Source: Proteiniphilum sp. (lineage in GTDB: Bacteria > Bacteroidota > Bacteroidia > Bacteroidales > Dysgonomonadaceae). Taken from it: a stretch of DNA of 39,336 bases. The stretch covers positions 1 through 39,336 of the forward strand of contig JADLKK010000015.1 in NCBI GenBank assembly GCA_016839025.1, given 5' to 3'. The notes under the pieces are model-generated. The model ran no database searches and had not been told where the DNA came from. It worked only from the letters and a program-made list of their open reading frames with translations. Below are positions 8,938 through 16,902 of this stretch, one piece after another; positions within the stretch are counted from its first letter, which is position 1, and the number at the start of each line of letters is the position of its first letter. The translations under genes were made by a program, and so were the position numbers.

Positions 8938-8950
8938 AAAAAAAAAGAGT

Positions 8951-9715
8951 ATGTTGAGCATAGCAGAAAGGCACAAACTGATTCTTGAGTACCTGAACAA
9001 AGATGGATTCGTAACGGTTGAAAACCTCTCTAAAACACTGGATGTCACATCCGTTACCATTCGAAAGGATCTGCGATACCTGGAAAAGAAAGGCCTTGTT
9101 TACAGAACCCACGGCAGCGCCAGTCCGGTAAGTCCTCACATATCGGAAAGAAATGTACTGGAGAAAGAAAAAATCAATATTGAGGAAAAGAAACGAATCG
9201 GAACAGCTGCCGCCAATCTGATTGAAGAGAATGATTCCATCATCATCAACTCGGGATCAACCATCTGCGAATTCGCCAAAAATATCGCCCCCAAGAGCTC
9301 GTTAACGGTGGTGACCTCATCGGTAACGGCGACGCTGATCCTGAGTGAGGCTGAGAGAATCAACCTGCTGCTGCTCGGGGGTAATTTCAGAAAAAGCTCC
9401 ATGTCTGTTATTGGCAATTATTCCATGAGCTTCCTCTCCAACATCACCTGTTCAAAATGTTTTATCGGGGTAGACGGTGTCGACTTGGAGTCAGGCATAA
9501 CCACATCCAACATTGAAGAAGCGGAGTTGAACAAGCTAATGATGAGTGTTTCACTGAGGACTATTGTGTTGTGTGACTCATCAAAGTTCCGGAAGAAAGG
9601 TTTTGCCAAAATTTGCGGGATTGACAAGGTGGACATCATCGTCACGGATAAAGGGATTTCCGATTCAATGAAAAGCCTTCTGAAGGAAAAAGGAATTGAG
9701 TTGATAATCGTTTGA
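8951..9715 (+). CDS. DeoR/GlpR-family transcriptional regulator
   Basis: A 254-residue regulator of the usual DeoR length. The N-terminal winged helix-turn-helix spans about residues 5-57, with LSKTLDVTSVTIRKDLRYLE and then KGLVYRTHG. The C-terminal sugar-phosphate sensor domain shows NSGSTICEFAKNI, LLLGGNFRKSSMS, CFIGVDGVD and CDSSKFRKKGF, all family hallmarks. Members commonly repress sugar or polyol operons and are released by a phosphorylated intermediate. It is divergent from the kinase/permease operon, which makes it the obvious local regulator; a phosphorylated polyol or pentulose would be a reasonable inducer. ATG 8951 is the first start that keeps the whole winged helix. Confidence 0.93.
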   Translation: MLSIAERHKLILEYLNKDGFVTVENLSKTLDVTSVTIRKDLRYLEKKGLVYRTHGSASPVSPHISERNVLEKEKINIEEKKRIGTAAANLIEENDSIIINSGSTICEFAKNIAPKSSLTVVTSSVTATLILSEAERINLLLLGGNFRKSSMSVIGNYSMSFLSNITCSKCFIGVDGVDLESGITTSNIEEAELNKLMMSVSLRTIVLCDSSKFRKKGFAKICGIDKVDIIVTDKGISDSMKSLLKEKGIELIIV

Positions 9716-9802
9716 CGAAAAGCCAAATGCTCACTTTCTCCCTGATGGATACAACGTAATTTTTATTTCACCGGGAGGGTAGACTTTTTTTCAAAAAATT
9801 TT

Positions 9803-9810
9803 TACCTTTG
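9803..9810 (+). promoter_or_regulatory. Candidate -7 box of the alkaline phosphatase gene
   Basis: TACCTTTG fits TAnnTTTG and lies 50 bp before ATG 9861, in the 145-bp gap after the regulator. This suggests the phosphatase/PHP pair has its own promoter. No clear -33 box. Confidence 0.45.
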
Positions 9811-9860
9811 CCCCCTCATCCACTCTCTACCTATTTTTATCTACTTTATATTGCGTCACA

Positions 9861-11489
9861 ATGAAAAAAAGAATCCTCTGTTTTAGTTTTATCTTATTTT
9901 CCTTTACAATCTTCTCACAGGAACCCAAACCTGTAAAAAATATCATCGTCATGATTCCCGACGGAACCTCTATTGGAGTTTACTCTGCAGCCCGTTGGTT
10001 CAAATATTACAATGGCATGGGTGATCGGCTACACGTTGATCCTTACCTCACCGGCACGGTCACCTCCTTTTCTTCGAACGCACCCATTGGTGATTCAGCT
10101 CCCACCGGATCAACCTATGCTACTGGCGTACTGCAGCAGATTGGGAATGTAGCCATCTATCCCGAAGCCTCAGAGAATGATCTCTACCCGGTTGATGCAT
10201 CACGCACCTGGCAACCTGCAGCCACCATACTGGAGGCGGTAAAGATGGAGAAAAACAAGTCAGTCGGCCTGGTGGTCACCAGTGAGTTTGCCCATGCCAC
10301 TCCCGCCGACTTTTCCGCACATCACTACAAAAGGAATCAGTACAAGGCTATTGCCCCGCAGATGGCATACCAGAACCTGGATGTGATGTTTGGAGGTGGA
10401 AACAGGCACATTACCCCTGATATCAGAACCCACCTGACCCGAACAGGGACAACCCTGATCCAGGACAACAAGAACGAGCTACTCAACTACAATGGAAATG
10501 GCAAAGTGTGGGGACTGTTTCAGGAGGGTGCGCTTCCCTACAACATTGACAGGAATCCGGAGAAAATTCCTTCACTGGCAGAGATGACCAATAAGGCACT
10601 GGAAATTTTGTCAAAGAATCCAAATGGTTTCTTTTTGATGGTAGAAGGTAGCCAGGTCGACTGGGCAGCGCACGCCAATGATGTGGCAACCATTATTGAT
10701 GAGTACCTGGCTTTTGACGAAGCAGTAGGCAAGGTGATGGCGTTTGCAGAAAAGGATGGGAACACTGCCGTAGTGATCATGTCAGATCATGGCAACAGCG
10801 GACTCTCTATCGGATCGAGGGAGTGTGCCGGTGCCAGTAAGCTCTCCCTTGAAGAGTTGTTCGGTGCGGTTTCAAAAATCAAGATCAGTGCTTCAGGACT
10901 GGAATCAATCCTGATCGAAACCAAACCCGAAGCGTTCAAAACTGTCTTCAAACAATATACAGGCATTGATATCACCGATGAAGAGCTGGCAATGCTCCAT
11001 TCCTCAAAAAATTACAAGGAGAGCGACTATACCCAGGTGGGAACCAGCGAGAACCTGGCACACAATATCGTAAAGATCATGAACGCCCGTTCCTGCTTCG
11101 GCTTCACCTCAGGCAGCCACACCGGAGAAGAGGTGCTGATGGCCGCCTACCACCCTCAGGGAGATGTGCCGCGCGGCAATATGCGAAGCATCGAAATCAA
11201 CCAATACCTGCAAAAGGTAAGCGGTCTCGAAAGCTCCCTGGAGGAGTTGTCCGATCGCATCTTTGTAAAGCACAATGAGGTGTTTAAGGGGATGAACTGC
11301 TCCATTAACAGGGACAACCCCGACATTCCTGTGCTGATGGTGAAAAAGGGGAGGAACCGCTTGGAGATACCTGCATTCTCCTCTGTGGCAAAAAAGAACG
11401 GCAAACCCTTCGACATCGGGTCTGTGGTTGTATACATCGACAAAAACGAAACCTTCTATCTTCCCGTGTCGCTTGCGGATATGCTTTAA
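9861..11489 (+). CDS. Secreted alkaline phosphatase, PhoA superfamily
   Basis: A 542-residue phosphomonoesterase with a Sec signal peptide ending near residue 19 (TIFSQ), so it acts in the periplasm or outside. The metal-binding Asp is in IPDGTS (about 33-35). The nucleophile is Ser79 in GDSAPTGSTYATG, matching the D-S-A of E. coli PhoA. Further metal ligands appear in EGSQVDWAAHAND, IMSDHGNSG and SGSHTGEE. It releases phosphate from many monoesters. The next gene, 56 bp downstream, is a secreted PHP phosphoesterase, so the two may convert diesters to monoesters and then to free alcohol plus phosphate. In this neighbourhood it could dephosphorylate a polyol phosphate before uptake by the polyol permease. 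No Pho-box-like control was recognised. Confidence 0.93.
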   Translation: MKKRILCFSFILFSFTIFSQEPKPVKNIIVMIPDGTSIGVYSAARWFKYYNGMGDRLHVDPYLTGTVTSFSSNAPIGDSAPTGSTYATGVLQQIGNVAIYPEASENDLYPVDASRTWQPAATILEAVKMEKNKSVGLVVTSEFAHATPADFSAHHYKRNQYKAIAPQMAYQNLDVMFGGGNRHITPDIRTHLTRTGTTLIQDNKNELLNYNGNGKVWGLFQEGALPYNIDRNPEKIPSLAEMTNKALEILSKNPNGFFLMVEGSQVDWAAHANDVATIIDEYLAFDEAVGKVMAFAEKDGNTAVVIMSDHGNSGLSIGSRECAGASKLSLEELFGAVSKIKISASGLESILIETKPEAFKTVFKQYTGIDITDEELAMLHSSKNYKESDYTQVGTSENLAHNIVKIMNARSCFGFTSGSHTGEEVLMAAYHPQGDVPRGNMRSIEINQYLQKVSGLESSLEELSDRIFVKHNEVFKGMNCSINRDNPDIPVLMVKKGRNRLEIPAFSSVAKKNGKPFDIGSVVVYIDKNETFYLPVSLADML

Positions 11490-11545
11490 TTGCTATGACA
11501 TAACAGAAACCAAATATCTTTTGCAACGAGAAATCTATCAGAATC

Positions 11546-12694
11546 ATGAAAAAGAAAAAATTATTGCTGTTGACATTGCTGATACCTGCAACGCTTGCCT
11601 TCGGTCAGAAGAGAGAAGTTGAAGGGATGAAATACCTTAACGAGCAACGTCGTTCCCAGTTTCGAGAAAGCCTGGTTGTTCCGGATGTCAACGCCTACAG
11701 GGTATTGAAATGTGATTTTCATACGCATACCGTTTTTTCAGATGGCCGCGTGTGGCCTACTATCCGTAACCAGGAAGTATGGGAAGAGGGGCTGGACGCT
11801 TATGCCATTACCGACCATATCGAATACCACCCTTTTAAAGAGGACGTGAAGGTCGATCACAACAGAGGATATGAGCTGCTGCAGGATCTGGCCAAAAAGC
11901 AAAATCTCATCCTGGTGAAAGGATCTGAGATCACACGATTAACGCCTCCCGGCCATTTCAATGCAATCTTTATAGAGGATGCCTCCGGATTTATCGCCGA
12001 AAGAGCCGATAACCAATTCGATCGGGAAGCAGTGATGAAGGCTGCGGAACAGAATGCCTTCATTTTCTGGAACCATCCCGGATGGCAACCCGGTATTGAG
12101 GGATCATATGAGTGGCTCGACTTTATTGAGGATCTCTATGTCAATAAAGCACTCCACGGCATTGAGGTGGTCAACGGCTTCGGGGTTCACCTGAAAGCAC
12201 TCGACTGGTGTATCGACAAGGGGCTCACCGTAATGGGTTCATCGGACATCCACAACCTGGTGGCATACGAATATGACCTGAATAAACGGGAGGTACACCG
12301 CACCATGACGCTTGTCTTGGCAAAGGAGCGTACCCCGGAGTCGCTGCGCGAAGCGTTGGAAAGCGGAAGGACAGTCGCCTGGGCTGGCAAGTACCTGTTG
12401 GGTAAAGAGGAGCATGTACGCTCCCTGTTTGACGCTGCAGTGGAACTCGCCCCCTCCCATTATACAGAGGTGAGGCCAAACGGGAAGGCCACTCATTATC
12501 ATCAGATCACCAACCACAGTGATCTCTATTTCGAACTGGAATTAAGAGAAGGAAGCGGAACAGGGCGTATTGTCCTGCACCCCCGGTCCTCACAGCTCAT
12601 CTCAGTTGCCGATGGAACGACCTCACTCACCTATGAAGCAGTAACCACCTATATCAGGAGTGACCGCCATCTCAGCGTGACCTTCGGTCTATGA
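11546..12694 (+). CDS. Secreted PHP-domain phosphoesterase (Sb-PDE-like)
   Basis: A 382-residue protein with a Sec signal peptide (cleavage near residue 20, TLAFGQ) and a PHP-type trinuclear metal site. Visible ligands are His59 and His61 (CDFHTHTVFSDG), Asp90 and His91 (ITDHIEYH), Glu128 (KGSEIT), His177 (WNHPGW), and Asp234 with His236 (GSSDIHN). The set looks complete. Bacteroidetes proteins of this type are often named Sb-PDE family phosphodiesterase. The C-terminal 80 residues look like a small beta-rich domain with no motif I know. It is probably co-transcribed with the upstream phosphatase. Its 3' end faces the DUF4251 gene 11 bp away. Phosphodiester substrates are likely; the exact one is unknown. 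Confidence 0.85.
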   Translation: MKKKKLLLLTLLIPATLAFGQKREVEGMKYLNEQRRSQFRESLVVPDVNAYRVLKCDFHTHTVFSDGRVWPTIRNQEVWEEGLDAYAITDHIEYHPFKEDVKVDHNRGYELLQDLAKKQNLILVKGSEITRLTPPGHFNAIFIEDASGFIAERADNQFDREAVMKAAEQNAFIFWNHPGWQPGIEGSYEWLDFIEDLYVNKALHGIEVVNGFGVHLKALDWCIDKGLTVMGSSDIHNLVAYEYDLNKREVHRTMTLVLAKERTPESLREALESGRTVAWAGKYLLGKEEHVRSLFDAAVELAPSHYTEVRPNGKATHYHQITNHSDLYFELELREGSGTGRIVLHPRSSQLISVADGTTSLTYEAVTTYIRSDRHLSVTFGL

Positions 12695-12705
12695 TGGGAA
12701 TTGCA

Positions 12706-13209
12706 TCACTTTGCTGCTTTCCTGCTGATATCCCCCTGGAACCAGATCGGTTGCCTGTTGAAATCATTCACCATCAGTCGGGACGAACCATTCTCCCAGA
12801 TGTCGAAGCTGAAGGTCACCGGTCGGTCCAGATCCAGTATTGTCATCTTTACCATCCAGCTACCCTTGTGGCTGCCGGGAGCATACCGGTAGGTAAAGTC
12901 GGAGCTGGTAAACTGAAATCCCCCCTCCCTGGGATCCATCGGCGCACGATAGGCACGACCATAGTAGGGAAGATAGGCCTTGATCGTATCGGGAGTAACC
13001 ACTACATCATAATAGGGTGAGAGATATAATGGTTTGTAACTGGTAGGATAGACGTAGGTGGCATCAAATGTGAATGATGCCCCTTCCACTGCCTCACGCA
13101 CCTCCCATGCCAACTTTTCCTTCTCCGCGGCTGTCCGGGCACTGCCGCACCCCCAGAGTAGGAGCAGGAAAGGGCAGAGACTGAATCCAAAGCATATCAT
13201 TTTCTTCAT
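12706..13209 (-). CDS. DUF4251-family lipoprotein
   Basis: A 167-residue protein with a lipoprotein signal (lipobox LLWGC, Cys near residue 21). The remainder is rich in Tyr, Phe and polar residues, with SYKPLYLSPYYDVVVT and AYLPYYGRAYRAP, as in the Bacteroidetes DUF4251 family. Its function is unknown. I chose ATG 13209 because AGGAGG lies about 9 bases upstream, an unusually good ribosome site here; the in-frame ATG at 13227 would put six residues before the signal. It is a single gene that meets the PHP phosphoesterase gene tail to tail. Confidence 0.82.
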   Translation of the reverse strand: MKKMICFGFSLCPFLLLLWGCGSARTAAEKEKLAWEVREAVEGASFTFDATYVYPTSYKPLYLSPYYDVVVTPDTIKAYLPYYGRAYRAPMDPREGGFQFTSSDFTYRYAPGSHKGSWMVKMTILDLDRPVTFSFDIWENGSSRLMVNDFNRQPIWFQGDISRKAAK

Positions 13210-13322
13210 AATGGACTCCTCCTTCATTTTGTTCTTGACGCAATCAATTTTGGAACAGGTACACCGTAAGGGTACTTGTTTCTTCTACATATCTAATAAA
13301 CAGCCGGAAGAGCCAAAATGTT

Positions 13323-14342
13323 TCAGTCAAGGAGCTGACGGAAAGGGGAAAAATGGAAAAGATAGAACAGCAGCATCAGTCCCAGGTTCAGATATGCCAG
13401 CCAGACACCACTCCGCGCAGTGGTACGGGTGTAAAAGTAGGCATTCAGGTATGAGACCAATGTGATGGCGAGGGTCAGAAAAAAGAGTGTCCGACTCCAG
13501 TATATAACCTGGAGCAGGAGGAGAAAAACCACCAGATAAACCACAAATCGCATCAGTGTAAGGGTAAGCACCTTGTCACGGGAGTAGACACGGGTGCTGA
13601 GCATCATGTTCGAGACAAAGAAAAGAGTGACAAGAAGCAGGGCAACCCATTCAGCCAAGGAGTAATCAGGTATGGCCGGCAATGAGAGGGTGGTATAGAA
13701 GTGAAACGGATAGAGGAAACCAGAAATATCTCCCAGCAGAAAATAGGAGGAAAAGAGCGAGAAACCGACCAGCAGGATGCCAAAAAGAAAAGAAGAAAAT
13801 GCCCGCAGCTGTGGACCACGCATAGAGCGTTCACCTCTCCACCAGAAGGGTACGAGTGCGAGTGCTCCTATGTGAAAGAGAGAAGCCACGGCAATCAATA
13901 TTCCCGACCGGAATGAACAGAGATAAGCTTCCGGTTTCTGATAGGATTGCAACAATGGGAAAAACGCCAGCAGCACAATGATCACAGCTGCCAGAGCGGG
14001 TGTCATCACCAGAAACCGGGGATGAAGACTCAATAGCAACAGCGGAGCAATGAACGGCAGGTTTGAGCGGGTGCGGATCAGCGCAAAACGGTTGTTAATG
14101 GCACGAATCAGCGTCGCAATCAGCAACACGGCGAGGGTGGAAGCAACCAGCGAGTTCAGAGGAACAGCAAACAGAGGAGATAGAAATTTCCATAAATGGC
14201 TTCCACCGGGTGAGGCCGGTACAAGAACTTCCGTTTGCTGAAAAAGCAGGAACCGCATGCCAATGATCACCAATGCGGCGGGGAACGTCACGAAACGTCC
14301 CTCAACAACGGTTCTGCGGAAGACTTGTAGATGCGAAGACAT
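13323..14342 (-). CDS. Polytopic membrane protein of unknown function (possibly DUF6427-like)
   Basis: A 339-residue, strongly hydrophobic protein with roughly nine or ten predicted membrane segments. Short basic loops occur, such as RAINNRF and WWRGERSMRG. It has no catalytic motif I recognise. Length and layout resemble the Bacteroidetes DUF6427 membrane proteins, but this is an impression. It begins 20 bp after the purD stop on the same strand and is probably co-transcribed with purD. Confidence 0.75.
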   Translation of the reverse strand: MSSHLQVFRRTVVEGRFVTFPAALVIIGMRFLLFQQTEVLVPASPGGSHLWKFLSPLFAVPLNSLVASTLAVLLIATLIRAINNRFALIRTRSNLPFIAPLLLLSLHPRFLVMTPALAAVIIVLLAFFPLLQSYQKPEAYLCSFRSGILIAVASLFHIGALALVPFWWRGERSMRGPQLRAFSSFLFGILLVGFSLFSSYFLLGDISGFLYPFHFYTTLSLPAIPDYSLAEWVALLLVTLFFVSNMMLSTRVYSRDKVLTLTLMRFVVYLVVFLLLLQVIYWSRTLFFLTLAITLVSYLNAYFYTRTTARSGVWLAYLNLGLMLLFYLFHFSPFRQLLD

Positions 14343-14362
14343 TTCGGAACAGACGAAACAGG

Positions 14363-15640
14363 TTACCCCTTACGCAGGTCAAAACCAATATCTCTGCGGA
14401 AGGCACACTGATCAAAACAGATCCGGGTAATGGTACAGTAAGAACGTTCAAGTGCCTCCTCCAGGTTGTATCCATAGGAGGTGACAGCCAGTACACGGCC
14501 ACCATCAGTGACCACCTTGTTATCCAGCATCCGGGTACCGGCATGGAAAAGGATACTGTCGGTCACATTTTCCAGTCCCAGAATCTCTTTACCCTTTTCG
14601 TATGAGCCCGGATAACCGCCCGATACCATGACTACCGTGACAGCTGCCCGGTCGTCGATTTCCAGTTTTTTCCGGTCGAGAGTCTCCGTAGTGACCCCGA
14701 TAAAGAGTTCAAGCAGATCCGACTTGATAAGGGGCATCACCACCTCCGTCTCCGGATCTCCCATTCTGACGTTATACTCAATCATTTTCGGCTCCCCGTC
14801 CACATTGATCAGCCCCAGGAAGATGAACCCTTTGTATTCAATCCTCTCACCCCTCAACCCCTCTATGGTAGGCTCCACAATACGGGTACGCACCTTCTCC
14901 ATAAACAATTCGTCGGCAAAAGGGACAGGCGACACGGCACCCATACCACCGGTGTTCAGTCCGGTATCCCCTTCGCCAATCCGCTTATAATCCTTGGCCA
15001 CCGGCAGGATCTTATAGGAGTTCCCATCGGTCAGCACAAAAACAGAACACTCAATACCGGAGAGAAACTCTTCAATCACGACCTTGTCGCTGGCTTTGCC
15101 GAATTTACCGTTGAGCATCTCCCAAAGCAACCGTTTCGCTTCATTCAGATCCTCTACAATCAGCACCCCTTTCCCGGCAGCCAGACCGTCAGCCTTCAAC
15201 ACATAGGGTGAAGAGAGTGATTCCAGAAATGCATTCCCATCATGAATACTCTCCAGGGTCACCGTCTGATAACGTGCTGTGGGTATCTGATGACGCATCA
15301 TAAATCCTTTAGCAAAATCCTTGCTACCTTCCAGCTGGGCTCCTTTCTTTGAGGGACCGATAACCGCGATGTGACAGATATCCTCATCGTCACGGAAAAA
15401 ATCATACACCCCCTCCACTAGAGGATCCTCGGGGCCCACCACGATCATATCAATATCATGCTCCAAAGCAAAATGCTTCATCGCAGCAAAGTCGGTCACC
15501 GCGATGGGCACGTTGGTACCCAATTGTGCAGTACCCGCATTGCCGGGAGCAATATAGAGATTGTTCAGGTAACTGCTTTTGCGTATTTTCCACGCCATGG
15601 CGTGTTCACGGCCTCCGGAGCCAAGAAGAAGAACATTCAT
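14363..15640 (-). CDS. purD: Phosphoribosylamine--glycine ligase
   Basis: GAR synthetase catalyses the second step of purine synthesis, joining phosphoribosylamine and glycine with ATP. The 425-residue protein opens with [18 protein letters not shown]. The ATP-grasp parts are visible: [35 protein letters not shown] and [14 protein letters not shown]. Length is normal. The frame continues 21 codons upstream of ATG 15640, but that stretch has no family resemblance, and 15640 puts the nucleotide-binding glycines at the usual position. A TAGCTTTG box at 15708-15715 could be its promoter. It is the first gene of a pair with a membrane protein. Confidence 0.96.
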   Translation of the reverse strand: MNVLLLGSGGREHAMAWKIRKSSYLNNLYIAPGNAGTAQLGTNVPIAVTDFAAMKHFALEHDIDMIVVGPEDPLVEGVYDFFRDDEDICHIAVIGPSKKGAQLEGSKDFAKGFMMRHQIPTARYQTVTLESIHDGNAFLESLSSPYVLKADGLAAGKGVLIVEDLNEAKRLLWEMLNGKFGKASDKVVIEEFLSGIECSVFVLTDGNSYKILPVAKDYKRIGEGDTGLNTGGMGAVSPVPFADELFMEKVRTRIVEPTIEGLRGERIEYKGFIFLGLINVDGEPKMIEYNVRMGDPETEVVMPLIKSDLLELFIGVTTETLDRKKLEIDDRAAVTVVMVSGGYPGSYEKGKEILGLENVTDSILFHAGTRMLDNKVVTDGGRVLAVTSYGYNLEEALERSYCTITRICFDQCAFRRDIGFDLRKG

Positions 15641-15707
15641 AACCTCAGTGAATCTTTTTGCAATATTATGTGTGGCCCGGGTAGAAAGAGAAGCGAGCAA
15701 CAACGCA

Positions 15708-15715
15708 CAAAGCTA
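15708..15715 (-). promoter_or_regulatory. Candidate -7 box of purD
   Basis: The minus strand reads TAGCTTTG, an exact TAnnTTTG match about 68 bp upstream of the purD ATG. No -33 match at normal spacing. I saw no purine riboswitch fold in this leader. Confidence 0.35.
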
Positions 15716-15808
15716 CTAAAAAAAATCAAAATGGTGTGCTCAAGCTCTGAAAAATGGAGACAGAGAGCAAGAAACAGCAAAAACAGGTCTCATTCAGCCT
15801 GAAAGCAC

Positions 15809-15816
15809 TATCTTTG
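15809..15816 (+). promoter_or_regulatory. Candidate -7 box of the FabK-like gene
   Basis: TATCTTTG, one of three exact copies of this octamer noted directly upstream of genes in this window, 17 bp before ATG 15834. Confidence 0.5.
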
Positions 15817-15833
15817 CATAGGAAAAAATCAAC

Positions 15834-16793
15834 ATGATGGTTCAAAACAGCATATGCAAACTCTTTGGCATCCGTTATCCGGTGATCCAGGGAGGAATGG
15901 TCTGGTGTAGTGGTTGGCGGTTGGCCTCGGCGGTCAGCAATGCAGGGGGACTGGGACTGATCGGTGCGGGCTCCATGCATCCCGATATATTGCGTAGCCA
16001 CATTGCCCAGTGCAGGACAGCAACAGGGAGACCCTTTGGGGTAAACATCCCGCTGATGTACCCGCAGATTGAAAAGATCATGCAGATCGTGATGGAAGAG
16101 CACGTACCGGTGGTCTTCACTTCTGCCGGTAACCCGAAAACATGGACATCGCAATTGAAAAGTGAAGGGATCACCGTTGCCCATGTGGTTTCCAGCTCCC
16201 GTTTTGCCCAGAAAGCGACAGAGGCGGGAGTGGATGCCATCGTTGCTGAAGGATTTGAGGCAGGCGGCCACAACGGACGCGAGGAGACCACTACCCTCAC
16301 CCTGATACCCCAGGTGAGGGCAGCCACAAAGCTGCCACTGATCGCAGCCGGCGGTATCGCTACCGGCGCGGCAATGGCTGCGGTATTTGCACTGGGAGCT
16401 GAAGGGGTACAGGTTGGCACCCGCTTTGCGCTTACCCTGGAGAGCTCTGCCAGTGAGGTATTCAAGCAACATTGCATTACACTTGGCGAAGGTGACACCT
16501 TCCTCTCGCTCAAGAAGGTGAGTCCTACACGGCTGGTTAAAAACCAATTTTTTCGTCGGGTAGAGCAGCTCGAAGAGCGGGGAGCCACTGCAGATGAAGT
16601 CCGCGAGCTACTGGGACGGGGACGTGCGAAAAAAGGGATCTTTGAAGGTGATCTCCTTGAGGGAGAGTTGGAGATCGGCCAGATAGCGTCTCATATCCGG
16701 GAGATTCTGCCTGCAAGCGAGGTGGTACGCAGAATGATGGAGGAATATCACCAGACGCTACAGCGGTTATCAGAAGAAACGTTCGGTCAATAA
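15834..16793 (+). CDS. FabK-like enoyl-ACP reductase / nitronate monooxygenase family flavoprotein
   Basis: A 319-residue FMN-dependent TIM-barrel protein. It resembles pneumococcal FabK over its full length: YPVIQGGMVWCSGW at the start, AGGLGLIGAG, FGVNIPL, AEGFEAGGHNGRE with the conserved His, IAAGGIATG, and GVQVGTRFALT for phosphate binding. The C-terminal IGQIASHI echoes the FabK tail. FabK reduces enoyl-ACP in fatty acid synthesis, while close relatives oxidise nitronates; sequence alone does not separate them. It is transcribed alone from a short leader. The stop codon lies inside a stem-loop. ATG 15837 is an alternative start. Confidence 0.88.
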   Translation: MMVQNSICKLFGIRYPVIQGGMVWCSGWRLASAVSNAGGLGLIGAGSMHPDILRSHIAQCRTATGRPFGVNIPLMYPQIEKIMQIVMEEHVPVVFTSAGNPKTWTSQLKSEGITVAHVVSSSRFAQKATEAGVDAIVAEGFEAGGHNGREETTTLTLIPQVRAATKLPLIAAGGIATGAAMAAVFALGAEGVQVGTRFALTLESSASEVFKQHCITLGEGDTFLSLKKVSPTRLVKNQFFRRVEQLEERGATADEVRELLGRGRAKKGIFEGDLLEGELEIGQIASHIREILPASEVVRRMMEEYHQTLQRLSEETFGQ

Positions 16794-16819
16794 ATCCTCT
16801 CAATGAGGATTTTATTGAC
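16786..16819. terminator. Stem-loop overlapping the FabK-like stop codon
   Basis: GTCAATAAATCCTC (16786-16799) pairs with GAGGATTTTATTGAC (16805-16819) around a 5-base loop, with one bulged base. There is no T-run after it in either direction, so it may protect the 3' end or terminate weakly. The TAA stop (16791-16793) lies within the left arm. Confidence 0.5.
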
Positions 16820-16859
16820 CCCTACATGTCATGAGCATCTGCCTGGTCGCTGACTCGCT

Positions 16860-16874
16860 CCGGAATAATTCCGG
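16860..16874. promoter_or_regulatory. Palindrome CCGGAAT-A-ATTCCGG upstream of the MBL gene
   Basis: A perfect 7-bp inverted repeat around one base, 11 bp upstream of the -7 box at 16886-16893. It occupies the -33 region, which suggests an operator, although no regulator is known. A related CGGAA-n3-TTCCG occurs at 36815-36827. Confidence 0.35.
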
Positions 16875-16885
16875 AAAAAAGTTGT

Positions 16886-16893
16886 TATCTTTG
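16886..16893 (+). promoter_or_regulatory. Candidate -7 box of the MBL-fold gene
   Basis: TATCTTTG ends 9 bp before ATG 16903, so the transcript would be nearly leaderless. This also argues against the longer reading from ATG 16831, which would start upstream of the promoter. Confidence 0.5.
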
Positions 16894-16902
16894 CATCCAG
16901 TT

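Larger units (their letters stand above)
8646..8950. promoter_or_regulatory. Divergent control region between kinase operon and DeoR regulator
   Basis: This AT-rich 305-bp gap separates two divergent starts and holds no gene. It contains one -7-like box for each direction, a perfect 10-bp palindrome GAAAGCTTTC at 8765-8774, a palindrome ATCATGAT at 8720-8727, and TTTCGTTTCA at 8745-8754, which resembles half-sites of some DeoR-family operators. Control by the adjacent DeoR protein is inferred from position. Confidence 0.6.

Noticed and set aside
15641-15833. Purine riboswitch upstream of purD
   Set aside because: No three-way junction or the conserved loop bases could be traced; only a -7-like box was seen.
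15726-16588. Two long open frames on the minus strand
   Set aside because: Both are antisense to the FabK-like gene and would also cover its promoter.
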